64,000 bases of DNA, taken from the NCBI GenBank assembly GCA_021234155.1, contig JAJEKV010000005.1, positions 19,022,089-19,086,088 of the forward strand, read 5' to 3'. Numbering within the stretch: position 1 is the stretch's first letter; each line of letters opens with the position of its first letter. Shown here in pieces: positions 33,230-44,168 of this stretch. The notes under the pieces were generated by a model. The model ran no database searches. It was given only the letters and a program-made list of their open reading frames with translations, and was not told the origin of the DNA. The translations under genes and the position numbers were made by a program. The stretch is from Isoetes taiwanensis (lineage: Eukaryota > Streptophyta > Lycopodiopsida > Isoetales > Isoetaceae).

Positions 33230-33924
33230 ATATCAGGTGTACAGAAAAGGTTGATAGTGTTTGATATCAATAATGTTTTGGCAAAACAAATACATAGGAC
33301 TTTGGTATCGGGATGATCACTAGTTGGAAATTATGACATAATAGGCAAGAAAGTGTTGTTTTTAAGGCCCCACCTAGACGAATTCTGGAATTTGTATTTG
33401 AACACTTTGAAGTAGGAATATGGTCATCAATAGCTCCATGGAACCTATCAAGAGTAGTGGATAAAATCTTGACAATGACGCAGATAAGGGACTTAAGGTT
33501 CACCTTTGATGGAAGCCACTGTTTGGAGCTGCCTTTCCGGATTGCAGCAAGTGAAGATAAACCTTTGTATCTGAAGCCAATTGAGTTTATATACGAGAAG
33601 TATCCAGACAGGAATAACAGCAACACACTAATAGTAGACGACTCCGAGTACAAGATGCTCTTCAATCCCAACGAAAATTGCATATGCCCACCTTCATGGC
33701 AGGAAAGTGATGTTGAAGACACAGGTCTCTTGATACTTCTGAAACCATGGCTAGAGGGTTTGTTGATAGCACCAGACCTGCAACAGTATGTGAAGCAGAA
33801 TCCTTTACGCAATCCATCCGATGTACTAACAACAGCTGTTTGGAGGCAAATGCTTTCAGAGGGCTACAAGGATAGAGATGGCATGTCCAGGCTATGGACA
33901 AGCTGCAAGAAAGTAACATATTGA
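33230..33924 (+). pseudogene. FCP1/SCP-like HAD phosphatase domain in element 2
   Basis: Starts near KRLIVFDINNVLAKQ, matching HAD motif I of FCP1/SCP (NLI-interacting) phosphatases, where DxDxT/V is usual; here the second Asp is Asn. Then come FLRPHLD, a frameshift near 33380, and LEFVFEHFEVGIWSSIAP (motif II Ser in WSS). Later are KPLYLKPIEFIYEKYP and LIVDDSEYKMLFNP (motif IV DDS and the NP-N signature), and an all-helical tail to the stop at 33922. FCP1/SCP enzymes act on the RNA polymerase II tail. It may be the 3' end of the Ulp1-like gene or a separate gene. The loss of the general acid and the frameshift argue against activity of this copy. Confidence 0.65.
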
Positions 33925-34166
33925 AACAGCAGAATAGTATGTACTGGCTTCACATCGGCTGTGACCAGATTTTGAATGTAAATTAATGTTAATATAAAAC
34001 ATGAACAACAGACTTGTATATATTGGCATCATATCTGATATGACCAGGTTGTATATCTTGTGATATGTAATACAAGAGTTTTTGTCTCCATACATGTTCC
34101 ACTTTCTTCTTTGTTTCATGAATCAAAAGAAAAGCTATTGATATCCATTCTAACAGAACAAGTTCA

Positions 34167-34720
34167 CAGACTAGTTTAACTTCTTCATGCAACAATTGAT
34201 GAACATTTTGTACTTTCTGATATACATTGTGCTTGGAAACAGAAGATATTGTGTGATACTGAAATTTAAGTATCAAAATGCACTTCAGATTAAAAAATAA
34301 GTAAATAAGAAAAACTTGCAAAAGAATCGAACTAGTTTTCTCAACATAACACGAGACTAGTTTAACTTCTTCATGCAACAATTGATAAACATTTTGTACT
34401 TTTCGATATACATTTTGCTTGGTCACGAGAAGATATTCGTGGGATTTGAAATTTAAGTATCAAAATGCACTTCAGATTAAAAATAAGTAAATAACAAAAA
34501 CTTACGAAAGAATCGACTAGTTTTCTCAAAATAACACAGACTAGTTTAACTTCTTCATGCAACAATTGATAAACATTTTGTACTTTCTGATATACATTTT
34601 GCTTGGTCACAGAAGATATTCTGTGATACTGAAATTGAAGTATCAAAATGCACTTCAGGGAAAAAAAATAAGTAAATAACAAAAAACTTACAAAGAATCG
34701 ACTAGTTTTCTCAACATAAC
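34167..34720. repeat. 185-bp tandem repeat, three copies
   Basis: Copies start at about 34168, 34354 and 34539 with CAGACTAGTTTAACTTCTTC-like sequence and are about 90 % identical. They lie between the converging genes of element 2, in the place where element 1 has its own tandem repeats. Confidence 0.85.
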
Positions 34721-35033
34721 GGAAGATGATGGCAAATATGAAAGTTCCTTTGTACGAGAACTTAGTCATGTGCACTCAACAATCTCGTGGTAGGCTTGAT
34801 ATAAGCATGTCATGCACCTCTCGTGTGATCATATATATTTGACGTGCCCCCTTCAACTTATGCTTGACTGACTTTGATCGTGAACTTTGCTCCAATTACA
34901 GATTCATTTGGTACCAATACTATTTTGTCATCCAACAAAACTTGTACTTGTGCTTTGTGCCTTGTAGCAGTTGATAGTAATGACCAGCTATAACCCTCGT
35001 CACCGGCCAAGATTCTATTTCCATAGTCGTCAA

Positions 35034-37815
35034 TCACATCTTCCGAAGAATATGCATCTCCTTCACGCGATAGGAGGACGAAGTATGGAACATTTTCATG
35101 ATTCCCCAGGGCAGCAAAAGATGCAAATATGTCTCCAATTTGGAGTACATCGGATAGTTCTTGCTCATCGGTGCATAAAAACCAACTAGCTCTTCTTGTT
35201 CACGACCTGGGCGAACTAGGCTCCAGTTGTGCGACTTCCATGCACCACAATGCTCGAGATTCTCACATTCTCCCCATCTGAAATTCAAGCAACCATTGCA
35301 AAAACATGACGGGGATCTATACATGACAAGTGTTGGGTCATTTGGATTAATAGCGCACACACAATGTATAGCTAGAGTACTGTGCAATGTCTCACAATCA
35401 ACGAGGGTCCTGTTAAGTGTCTTCTTCGCCATCACCTCCCATATGACTCTGTCCATTTTGCACTTCTTTTGTCTCAGCAAAGTGCAAGCGAGTTGGCACC
35501 CAAAATCGAACACCATTCTCTTTCCTTTGCTCAAATGCGCTAGGAACCTTTTCTCCAAAGCAGCCGCCCATCATGTTCTCCTTTTCCATGGCTGAGCCAA
35601 AAATAATTCCATTTGCATCCTAATTTTATACCTGTTATAATATTGGGCCACATTCAAATAAAAGGCTCGAGAACACTTAAACCTGGCGGCAAAGACACCC
35701 ATCGGACCACATGACATGGTATTTGATGTGGCCAAAACCTTTTTGCATCATCCAAATATGGTGCTTCTTGAGTGCAGCCTGAACAAAGAAAGCATCATGC
35801 TTCATAACATCGGAAACATACAAATGAACAGTTTTTTTCAGCTCGCCATTGACTTTCATCATGGTTATATGCACCAGAATAGTTATCTGGTCATTGTTCC
35901 AATGCTCGGACTGAGATTTCCTGAATTGTTTGCTCTGCCAACTTGCTGAAAAGTTGTGAATAGTGAACTTTGTAAGGTGCTGAAACATCTTGTCAAGCAA
36001 TGTACCTGGAGTCCCGCTTTCAGTAACAAGCTTCAACCTCCTTGAAGTGCCAGCTTTGGAAGGTTCGTTCACGTACTTGTAAACTTGCCATTCAATGTTC
36101 TCATTCTGCGACTCTTTCTCCTTAGGACAGATTTGAATATTTTCAGTGCCACAGTTCTGGCACTCTCCCTTCACACAGTCCAAACTATGCCACTCTTCGC
36201 CTTCCTTATCACAGACCGTAGCTCTCCACATAGCACCAACATTTTGAAATGTTTTAGAAGGAGCTTGGCAGACGCCATTGTTCTCATCTCACGCACAAAC
36301 ACCACAAGAACATGTACAGTTGGCATGAAATTTGCTCCTCGGGGACGCTAAAAGCTTTCTGTAGATAGATCGGCTTGTTCATGCTTCACGCGGCAAGCAT
36401 GTGTTCCTCTCTTTCAACCTTCTCACACGTAGGCTTAAGCAGCTCGAACTTTTGATGCTAATCTTCACTTCGGGATGTTCATCTTTGAACATCTCATACA
36501 ATTCACTGCAAGGAAAAAAATGGCATGTATAAGTAAGATATAAATTAGAACTACTTATTTAATTCAAAGATGTTGCAGACATTGCATTAGTTCTATGGCA
36601 CTCAGATCATGATTTGATATACATTCAACTACTATACCACACCATCATACATACCCTGTACATGATATGTACAAATGTATAAATAATGTACTCCAAAGAG
36701 TTCCAGATGTACATAAAAAAACTCAATATGTAACCAGGTCACAGACAAGACACCAGAGACATGATGTATGTATTTCATACTTTTCTTATGGAAGGAAGTA
36801 CATTTAAATACTTTTATGTATCACCCTATCTTTAAAGACTATCCTGAGATCAGAAAGGCTTAAAATGTACTATAATGTACTTGGGAACTACAAAAAGCAA
36901 GACTATAATAACACAGCCTGACTTTCAACACATTTTCTGCCTTATGCCACATTGGATATAACTGGAAGTACATCCAAGTACTTTTCCTGTTAAACATAGC
37001 CCATTCAGTACCTCCAAGTGTAAAAATATAATTATTGTAGTTGGATGTACTACAATGTATATCAGATACATCCCTTACATGGAATGCAAATAGGATTACT
37101 AAACTTATCCAGGATGCACATAAGCTAGCTTCTATCAAGCTTGCAAGAAAGAGGATTAAAAGACTTAAAACTGACCTGGGGCATGTCCAAAAACCGGATT
37201 GGAAGTGTCCTTTTCTTCCCGACATCCCTCGTACTTTGGAGAAGTTTTTGTGTGGGTTAACCAAAACTCATTTACCAACTGTTTGGTTGATTAGGAAGCA
37301 TGTCCGCCTGGTTGCCTTCTGCCGGTGCCCACATATTAGCACTCGATAATGACATCCTTTCTTCTAATTGCAGCTTTTGTGAGGTTTCTTGCTTGCACTT
37401 GAAGAATTCCGAGGCTACTCCTTTTGCCCGAGTTTTCCATTCTCACCAACAATCATTGATAACGGGGAATGCTTAGCTGCTAATTTATCATTGCTATTTG
37501 CTCTTTTCACTTCCCGCAGACCTTCACGGATATTTTTTAGCATAGTATCCTTGAGAATTGCTTATTTGGATTTCCAATGGCGAGTTCAAAAAGAAGTGCA
37601 GCCTTTCATCCCGAACAGTTTTTCATCGCTAAAGCTCTCCTTTGCACGGGGACGTAAATCTTGAACCGATCATATATAAATTTACAAATTTCATCAATCT
37701 TACGCTTCATTTTCTTTGTCACATTCCCGATATTGCAATCTTCTTGCGCCATTTTGTTCCTTCGTTGTTCATCATGGTTCTTGCGTGGTTTAGGGTTATT
37801 TGGAGGAATTCGGCA
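35034..37815 (-). pseudogene. Element 2 transposase (same family as element 1), degraded
   Basis: Read on the minus strand. N-terminal part near 37815-37500: KKMKRKIDEICKFIYDRFK and IREGLREVKRANSNDKLAAK, the latter matching a segment of the element 3 protein. Central part 36231-35677: CVKGECQNCGTENIQICPKE (zinc-binding cysteines as in element 1), HNFSASWQSKQF, EHWNNDQITILVH, TVHLYVSDVMKHDAFFVQ and YHVMWSDGC with the second catalytic Asp. The segment that should carry the first Asp (DFAENYTF in element 1) is missing between KQF and EHW. The C-terminal part 35558-35034 continues with NRTLVDCETLHSTLAIHC and SPSCFCNGC. The internal loss, frame changes and a split after WSDGC make it non-functional. 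Confidence 0.6.
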
Positions 37816-38064
37816 AGAAGGAGGGAAATCCACGAGTCTGGCGAAGTTTTAGCCAGAAAGTGGGAAATTCTCCTAACGTTCAGGCGTTTCTTGGAGTGGT
37901 TACAGCGGCGGGAATTGAAATCTGCTTCATGATTGCGTTTTAATTGACGTGGCAAGTAGTTCCGAAAAAAAAGATTCCATAATATAGCTATTATGTACAT
38001 ACTGAAAAAACGGTTATGTATTTGAAATGTGATACATCTCTTACTCTACATTTGGCCAAATGTA

Positions 38065-38088
38065 AGACACCCTAGCTTTCTTTTACCC
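38065..38088 (-). repeat. Element 2 right terminal inverted repeat
   Basis: Exact reverse complement of the left end. The perfect 18-base palindrome TACATTTGGCCAAATGTA (38047-38064) adjoins it on the inner side. Confidence 0.93.
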
Positions 38089-39655
38089 TTTCAAGGCATC
38101 CCCTGACAACTAGAGTGCATTGCAATGCAATTTCGACGATCTCCAGCGACTTTGGTAAGAAGATTGAAGAGTCCTTGCCAACGGACGTGGATTTCAAGGA
38201 AGTATGGGCAAGTCTCTCTAGGGAGGCTAGAACAGATAAGGAGCGGGAAGCCTTTAAGCACTTTAAGAAGGAAGGCAACCTGTTATACCATAAGAACAAG
38301 TTGTGCGTACCCGAATCATCAGGTATAAGGAAATTGATCCTCCACGACACGCACAACAGCCCAATAGCTGGCCATGCGGGATTCATGAAAACATATTTCA
38401 AAGTACGCAGCAGCTATTATTGGCCAGGAATGAAGAAGCAGGTGGCTCGCTACATCAAGGAATGCCAGCTATGTCAGCAGACAAAGGCGGAGCAGCTTCG
38501 AATTCCAGGGGCATTGGAGCCATTAGCGGTGCCAAACGCTAAGTGGGAGGTAATCAGCATGGATTTCATCACAGGACTCCCAAGAACAGCAAGAGGGAAG
38601 GATGCCTTGATGGTAGTGGTCGACAAGTTGTCGAAGATGGCACATTTTGTGCCTTGCAGGACCACAGATACAGCTATGAATACAGCAAAGCTCTTCACCA
38701 AAGAGATCTTCAGGCTTCATGGCATGCTAAGGGAGATCATCTCCGACAGGGATCCGAAGTTCATGAGCGCCTTTTGGCAAGACCTCTTTGCGACAATCCA
38801 GACGAAGCTATCCATGAGCACGGCATATCATCCTCAGACGGATGGCCAGACGGAGCGGACCAACAGGATTTTAGAGGACATGCTACGAAACTATGTCTGG
38901 AATAAGCAAAGTATGTGGGAAGAATTTATTGACTTGGTGGAGTTTGCATACAATAGCACCAAGCAGGAATCATCCCAAATGTCGCCGTTTATGATCAATT
39001 ACGGCTATCAGTGCCTAACTCCAGACACTTGGCACAACCCCGTGTCAAAAGTGGAAGTTTCGCAGCAGATGTTGGCCGATATGCAGTAGCTTGTGGAAGA
39101 AGTTCGAGGTTACCGCTAGCGACAAGAAGTCGCCGAAGAGCATCGCCGACAAGCATCGAACAAAGAAGAGAGTTCAAAGTTGGAGATGATGTTTGGCTCA
39201 AGATCAAGGTGAAGCAGCTAAGCTTCGGGATAGGGAATTGCAAGAAGCTTGCTCCAAGGTGGGCTGGACCTTCGAGAATAGTCAAGAGAGTAGGTAATCA
39301 ATCCTACAAGCTAGACTTGCCAGCACACCTAAAGATTCATAAGGTCTTCCACGTGAGTTTGTTGAAGAAGCATACTCCAAATCCAGACGAAGTCTTGGAT
39401 TCTCCAACGTTGTTGGAAATGACGGAGGAGCAGCTGGAAATAGTTCCAGAATTGATTCTTGATAAAGCTTTCAAGAAAACGAGGAGATCGAATTCCTCAA
39501 AGTATTTGGTCAAGTGGAAACACTTACCGCTGGAAGACGCGACGTGGGTACTTAAGAAAGATTTAGTAAAGCAGTATCCACAGTTTATGGAGCAATGGGA
39601 CGGCAAGGTCATCTCCAAAGAAATCGGCTCAGGCATGTCGATTTGTGTAGGTTAA
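38089..39655 (+). pseudogene. Integrase with C-terminal chromodomain of the Ty3 element
   Basis: Resumes pol after element 2. Zinc-binding region: HDTHNSPIAGHAGF and CQLCQQTKAEQ (HHCC). Catalytic core: VISMDFITGLP (Asp), REIISDRDPKFMS (Asp) and TDGQTERTNRILEDML (Glu), with the usual spacing. A stop follows at 39089 and the frame shifts (overlap from about 39070) into the C-terminal part: FKVGDDVWLKIK, IHKVFHVSLLKKHTP (GPY/F-like region), and then a chromodomain at about 39450-39600 with KYLVKWKHLPLEDATWVL. Chromodomains direct chromoviruses to heterochromatin by binding modified histones. The catalytic triad is intact but the frame is not. Confidence 0.93.
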
Positions 39656-40500
39656 TTCTTGTGTAATTAAGATTAATCTACGCATGCAACCTATGCTTAT
39701 TATGGGTCGCATGCGTTGTTACCGATGATGGGACCACTAGGGCGTGGTGTAATGTCAATGTAGGCATGACCCGCGTTTTCCTTTGGGCGAGTGGAAGGTA
39801 GATTAGAAAGTCTACTGTCGTCCCATCAAGTAGGCGACCTCGAGGGGAAAGGAGGTCATGAAGGAATGCACCGATAGGAAAAGCACCTCTAGCCCCATAT
39901 ATGCTTTGATAGGAGGAATCAGGGCCTTCCGCCCCATATCTGGGGAAGGACCTATCCTCCCACCGGGCAACTAGGGTGTAGGCATGAGCGCATATAGGCA
40001 TATAGGTATTTGTCTCCACGGCCATAATGGAAGATTCACCCTCTTCCTACGGGAGATTAGCCATGCATCCATGTAGATAGGTGGGGTGGTCACCATATAA
40101 CCAAAATTTTATTAATAATTAAATGGTACTAACGTGAGTGTGGCTGCCAGCCAATAGAGCCTCAGGAGGGCAAGGAGGTCGAACTATTTAAGACTTGCAA
40201 CACAAATTTTGTTTGAATGTGTTGCAAGGAATGAAGAAACCTGGGACGTTAATTTTAATTTTGATAAACTTAATTGTCATGTTAAGTGAATTATTGGGTA
40301 ACCTGTTTTGATGATGTCATGAATTGATAAGTTATTTCATAATATAACGTTGTGATAATGTCCTAAAAATATGACCTTAAGGTAATCTTAATAAATGTGT
40401 AGGGATTATGGTAGTTATCGTATGTATCAAAGTTGATTGATTACGAGGTTAGGTTGATCCCAAGGTGGGGAGACCCACGATGCTGCGGACAGCATCAATT
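39656..40500. other. 3' non-coding part of the Ty3 element
   Basis: No gene seen. An earlier copy of the polypurine-like string AAGGTGGGGAGA lies at about 40461, about 42 bases before the one used at 40503. Confidence 0.5.
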
Positions 40501-40502
40501 CA

Positions 40503-40514
40503 AGGTGGGGAGAA
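40503..40514 (+). promoter_or_regulatory. Polypurine tract
   Basis: AGGTGGGGAGAA directly upstream of the 3' LTR; one T in an otherwise purine run. It is the expected primer for plus-strand DNA. Confidence 0.7.
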
Positions 40515-42192
40515 TGTGACGTTCCAAGCCACGATATACCCCCCCGGGGCGTATACCGCATCTTTGCCTCGTCACGCGCACACGCCACTCCGGCTGACGT
40601 GTACGCTAGCGTGTAGCCAGGTGGGTAGCCCTAGGGGGCAACTCGCCAGAAATATGTGCAACTATTAATGTGCACATTTTCCAATGTACACATTAATGTG
40701 GGCACACATTTCCAAGTGGACACTTCATGCCAAGTGGGCCACACCCATAGGTGCAATTAATGTGCACATTTTCCAATGTACACATTAATGTGGGCACACA
40801 TTGCCATGTGTGCACATTTGGCCACCTAGCCCTTAAAGGCAAGTGGGCCCATTTCCAATTATCCCACATGCCAAAAGAGGATAATTGGAAACCCTAACCA
40901 ACCCCCTTGTCTATATAGGGTGGAAAACCCTAACTTGCCCAATTTTCGATTTTAGGGCTTTAGAACTCTGTTTTGGCTGCCTCAACAGCCAAAACCGCCT
41001 CCCAGACTCTGCCTGGGAGAATTGCATCCTTAGTTTTCCTTGATTCGAGCGTCTCAGCAGGATGGTCGAGCTCAGATCAGGAGGAGCCCCTCAAGGATCA
41101 GGTATTTGGCCAATTAGATAGTCTAAACCCTTTTTTAGTCATTGAATCAGTAGGTTTAGCCTATTAGATTGCCCATAGCAGCCCTCTAGATCTCTAGATA
41201 GCAGATTCTAACTAAAGAACCTAACTCTATGTTGTAGATTAGATCTAGTTCTTTAGTTCTCTGTGAAGTATATGGATGATGTATCTCTATGCACTCCTTG
41301 TATTGGGAAGGGGGGAGGTAGAGACCCAAAGCTTGGTAGTTGATGCTCCTAGAGTAGCCCCCCCTCTAGCACATCGTAGATTAGGCACTGTGCACAAGAG
41401 CCACACCGGGATGTGGGTGAAGGGGCCGATCGGCCGAGAAGGAGGTTCATGTCCCGACTCTTGAGCGGTTCCTCGGTGTGTGTAAGGCCTAGGGAACCAT
41501 TGTGACTAGGTCCAATGGCTTGCCAACTGCGTCATGGGCAAGGCATGGGCTCGACACCCGTGAAGTGGTGTTCACTTTCCAATGTGGGTTGTTCGAATAC
41601 GGGCGTGGCCCTCTAGTCACCTTGAGTCGGCATGTAGATCTCGGAGGGAGTGATCCCTACCGCCCCATCGGGCGGGAAGATGAGCCCGGGAGTAGCCCTT
41701 TGGCTATGCATCCGGCGGGCTACAATCGGGTCCCCGACACTTTTTCGCACCACTCACGCAAAGTGTGCCTGTGAGGGGCGGATGGAGTGGACAACCCTAA
41801 GCCATGTTCATATGCCGCCCAAATCCATTGCCATGAATTCATGCGCAATGAACTCTGGAGACCCAAGCCGTCAGTTATCCCTTTGAGTCTGAGCCTTGGG
41901 TAGGATTCCCTATGTGATGTGCTGATCTTTGTCTATGCAGAGATGTGGAGGACCATCCTTCGTGATGGTCATATGATGTTGAAGTATGTGCTACTGACAT
42001 GTATGTTTACGCTTCCGCAGCTAGGTAGGCCCTGAGGGAGATGGGGTGCAATGACCCTTCCACTCTTCCCACTGGAACCCGTCGCGGTTGCAGTGTCATG
42101 TGGAGGGCCCTGTATTAGCATGGAGCTGGTATGGGGGATGAACTCCTGTTTGTATACGGTGAGTGCACCGTATACGAGTAGGGGACGTCACA
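40515..42192 (+). repeat. 3' LTR
   Basis: 1678 bases, TGTGACGTTCC to GACGTCACA, homologous to 19758-21422. The perfect U5 stem-loop GTATACGGTG/CACCGTATAC is at 42152-42175. Confidence 0.93.
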
Positions 42193-42938
42193 ATAGCATA
42201 TGTACATATTGAACTTGACTTATTTGGGCTAAAAGCACACCACGGCTATTGTGAATAGATGCCAATATCTTAGCAACGAGATGCCAATATCTTAGCAACG
42301 AGCGTTTTGTTTAAAAGCAATTGGGTTATCATTGGGTTATCATTATGGTGAGAAAAAAATATCCTTGCCTTTAAAGAAATGTTGATTTAGTTAACATTTT
42401 CAAGGTTCCAAGGTTGTGAAGTTTTGAGTACCATGTTTAATAGTTGAGATGATTGAAAATATAACAATCCATTAGTTTGTTCAACAATAACCTTATCCTG
42501 TTGTGAGCAGCCCCACTATTCTGAGCTCAAATGCACTAAGAAATATTTAAAGCCATTCTTCAAATGTTGTGTTCACTCCCCAACTCCAAGACCTTCTACC
42601 AGGAGTGCAAGCTCAGCTGTAAAAAAGAAGTGAAATGGACAAGTTATTAAGCTTCCCGAAGTAAATTAACGGTCAATCGATATGGATGAAAGCTCATATA
42701 CCAACGATGTTCAGAATCTTTATTGCTTCTAAAATGAAAACCTAATTGCTTGATTAAAATATATGTATATAAATTCTGAACTACAGATTCATTAGTCTTA
42801 TAGCAGGCTACATTCACAAGTCAGATCAATACCAAATTCTCATAATTGAAATCCAACCTAATTCAGGTCCATTAACACAAGTCACGACAATACCAGACTC
42901 AATTATAAACCAACCTAAGAAAGGATGGAGAAATATAC
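42193..42938. other. Gene-free DNA downstream of the Ty3 element
   Basis: No gene seen. A 23-bp unit (ATGCCAATATCTTAGCAACG plus AG) is repeated in tandem at 42257-42303, and TTGGGTTATCA is doubled at 42322-42346. Confidence 0.4.
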
Positions 42939-43678
42939 CTGTAACATCATCCTTGTCTCGTAAATACTGGAGCACTTGTTTAGCCTCCCTCATACGTCCT
43001 TTGCTCACAAGCTATCTTGGTGATTCAGGCAGATAGAAAAGCGCGACAGATAAATACAGAAATCCAGGTATAAGCTCATTTCCAAGCATGATCCGCCAAC
43101 TTGGGTTCTGAGTCAATGAAAGCAAGAAGACTATGACATAGGATAGGAGCAAACCTGAGGTACATATAAGCTGAGGTAAAGTGGCCAACTGACCACGAAT
43201 TTCTGGAGGGGCAACTTCTGCTATGTATATTGGAACTATTGCAACAATGAGGCCTAAAGCAACCCCCACAAGTATGCGACCGATTATCAACATAACAAGT
43301 CCAGGGGCGAAGCTCATTACAAATGTACTGATCACATAAATCACAGCAGATATACAGAAAATTATGCGCCTCCCAAGCCAATCTGCTCCTGGACCAGCAA
43401 ATATGGTGCTGAATACTGATCCCATAAGGGCAGCAGAGACTAGCAACCCAACAATGTTGGGCTTCTCTTCAAGATGAACTTTTGGAGTGACATACATCAA
43501 ACCTCCTATGATTTGGAAACAAACAAAGCACATTTAGGTTCTTGGAAAAAACTGTATAGAACAAAAGAGAAAAAAGAAACGAGCTAACAACTAACTAACC
43601 TGCTATATCAGCATTGTCCCAGCCCTGCAGAAGATTACCAATAGCTGCCGCAAATGCTACTTTTTTGGCACCCTTCAT
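42939..43678 (-). pseudogene. Tonoplast-type monosaccharide transporter (TMT-like), 5' exons only, one nonsense codon
   Basis: Sugar/H+ antiporter of the major facilitator superfamily. Exon 1, 43678-43600, starts MKGAKKVAFAAAIGNLLQGW (TMT proteins start in the same way) and ends at a GT donor. Exon 2, 43506-42939, encodes helices 2-6: GADWLGRRIIFCISAVIY (the GR-GRR loop), IGRILVGVALGLIVAIVP, then YIAEVAPPEIRGQLATLPQ (the PESPR/PETR-type signatures) and FYLPESPR. The next codon, expected to be Trp (WLVSKGR), is TAG; the frame reads on as LVSKGRMREAKQVLQYL to a donor at 42938. The central loop and helices 7-12 are absent downstream. A truncated gene fragment, possibly captured. Confidence 0.85.
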
Positions 43679-43699
43679 ATTTGTAGCAAACTGATCAGG

Positions 43700-44160
43700 T
43701 ACAAGTTTGATCTTGCAAGCTTAAAGTGGAAGCTCACGTTTATGACTTATGAGATAAGTAAAAACACAATTTGATCTTGCCAGAAAAATCTATCACCACA
43801 TAGACACACTCTGTTTGTATATGCCAAACATGGAGCAGGACATTTACCCCTCATCTACTAGACATTTGTCGACTTGACTCTATCAAGAAAGAACTCAAAA
43901 TAGCAAAGTGTCAAAGAAGCATACTTGTCATATAGATGTGGCCAGACAGGTTCGTGGTCAAGATGCATACACATATGACAAAAACAAGACAAGTTTCCTT
44001 GAATTCAGAAAATATTCAGTTAGAGATGGTACAAGCATGTGATCCATCTGCAGAAATATCATGTATCATCTGCAGAAATATCATGTAGCATAAAATTTCT
44101 TTCCTTATACCATTTAAAAACGTGAGCTATAAGCCCTCCAAATACAGCATAACCCCATAA
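43700..44160. other. Gene-free DNA
   Basis: No reading frame or repeat of note between the transporter fragment and the next gene. Confidence 0.4.
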
Positions 44161-44168
44161 AGAGGCAT

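Larger units (their letters stand above)
29084..38088. mobile_element. DNA transposon, element 2 (9.0 kb, GGGTAAAAG termini, 4-bp TSD)
   Basis: Inserted in the pol gene of the Ty3 element. Terminal inverted repeats are 24 bases, identical, starting GGGTAAAAGAAAGC. The target duplication is TTTC (29080-29083 and 38089-38092). Excision restores the RNase H to integrase reading frame exactly. It contains a transposase on the minus strand (35034-37815) and, converging with it, plus-strand genes for a Ulp1-like protease (31339-33190) and an FCP1-like phosphatase domain (33230-33924). A 185-bp tandem repeat lies between the converging genes. TIR start, duplication length, gene layout and transposase all agree with element 1. 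Confidence 0.9.
19758..42192 (+). mobile_element. Ty3 (chromovirus) LTR retrotransposon, 22.4 kb including a nested 9 kb transposon
   Basis: LTRs 19758-21422 and 40515-42192, both TG...CA. Flanking five bases are ATAGT (19753-19757) and ATAGC (42193-42197), a target duplication with one change. Order: LTR, primer-binding site, promoter module 1, ORF1, promoter module 2, ORF2, gag, protease, reverse transcriptase, RNase H, [element 2], integrase with chromodomain, polypurine tract, LTR. Without element 2 the retroelement is about 13.4 kb. Gag, pol and both extra ORFs contain frameshifts, and the LTRs differ by many substitutions and small indels, so the copy is old and inactive. Confidence 0.92.

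Noticed and set aside
37041-37349. Plus-strand 102-residue frame in element 2
   Set aside because: Lies opposite the 5' part of the minus-strand transposase gene and matches nothing; it cannot be separated from a chance frame.
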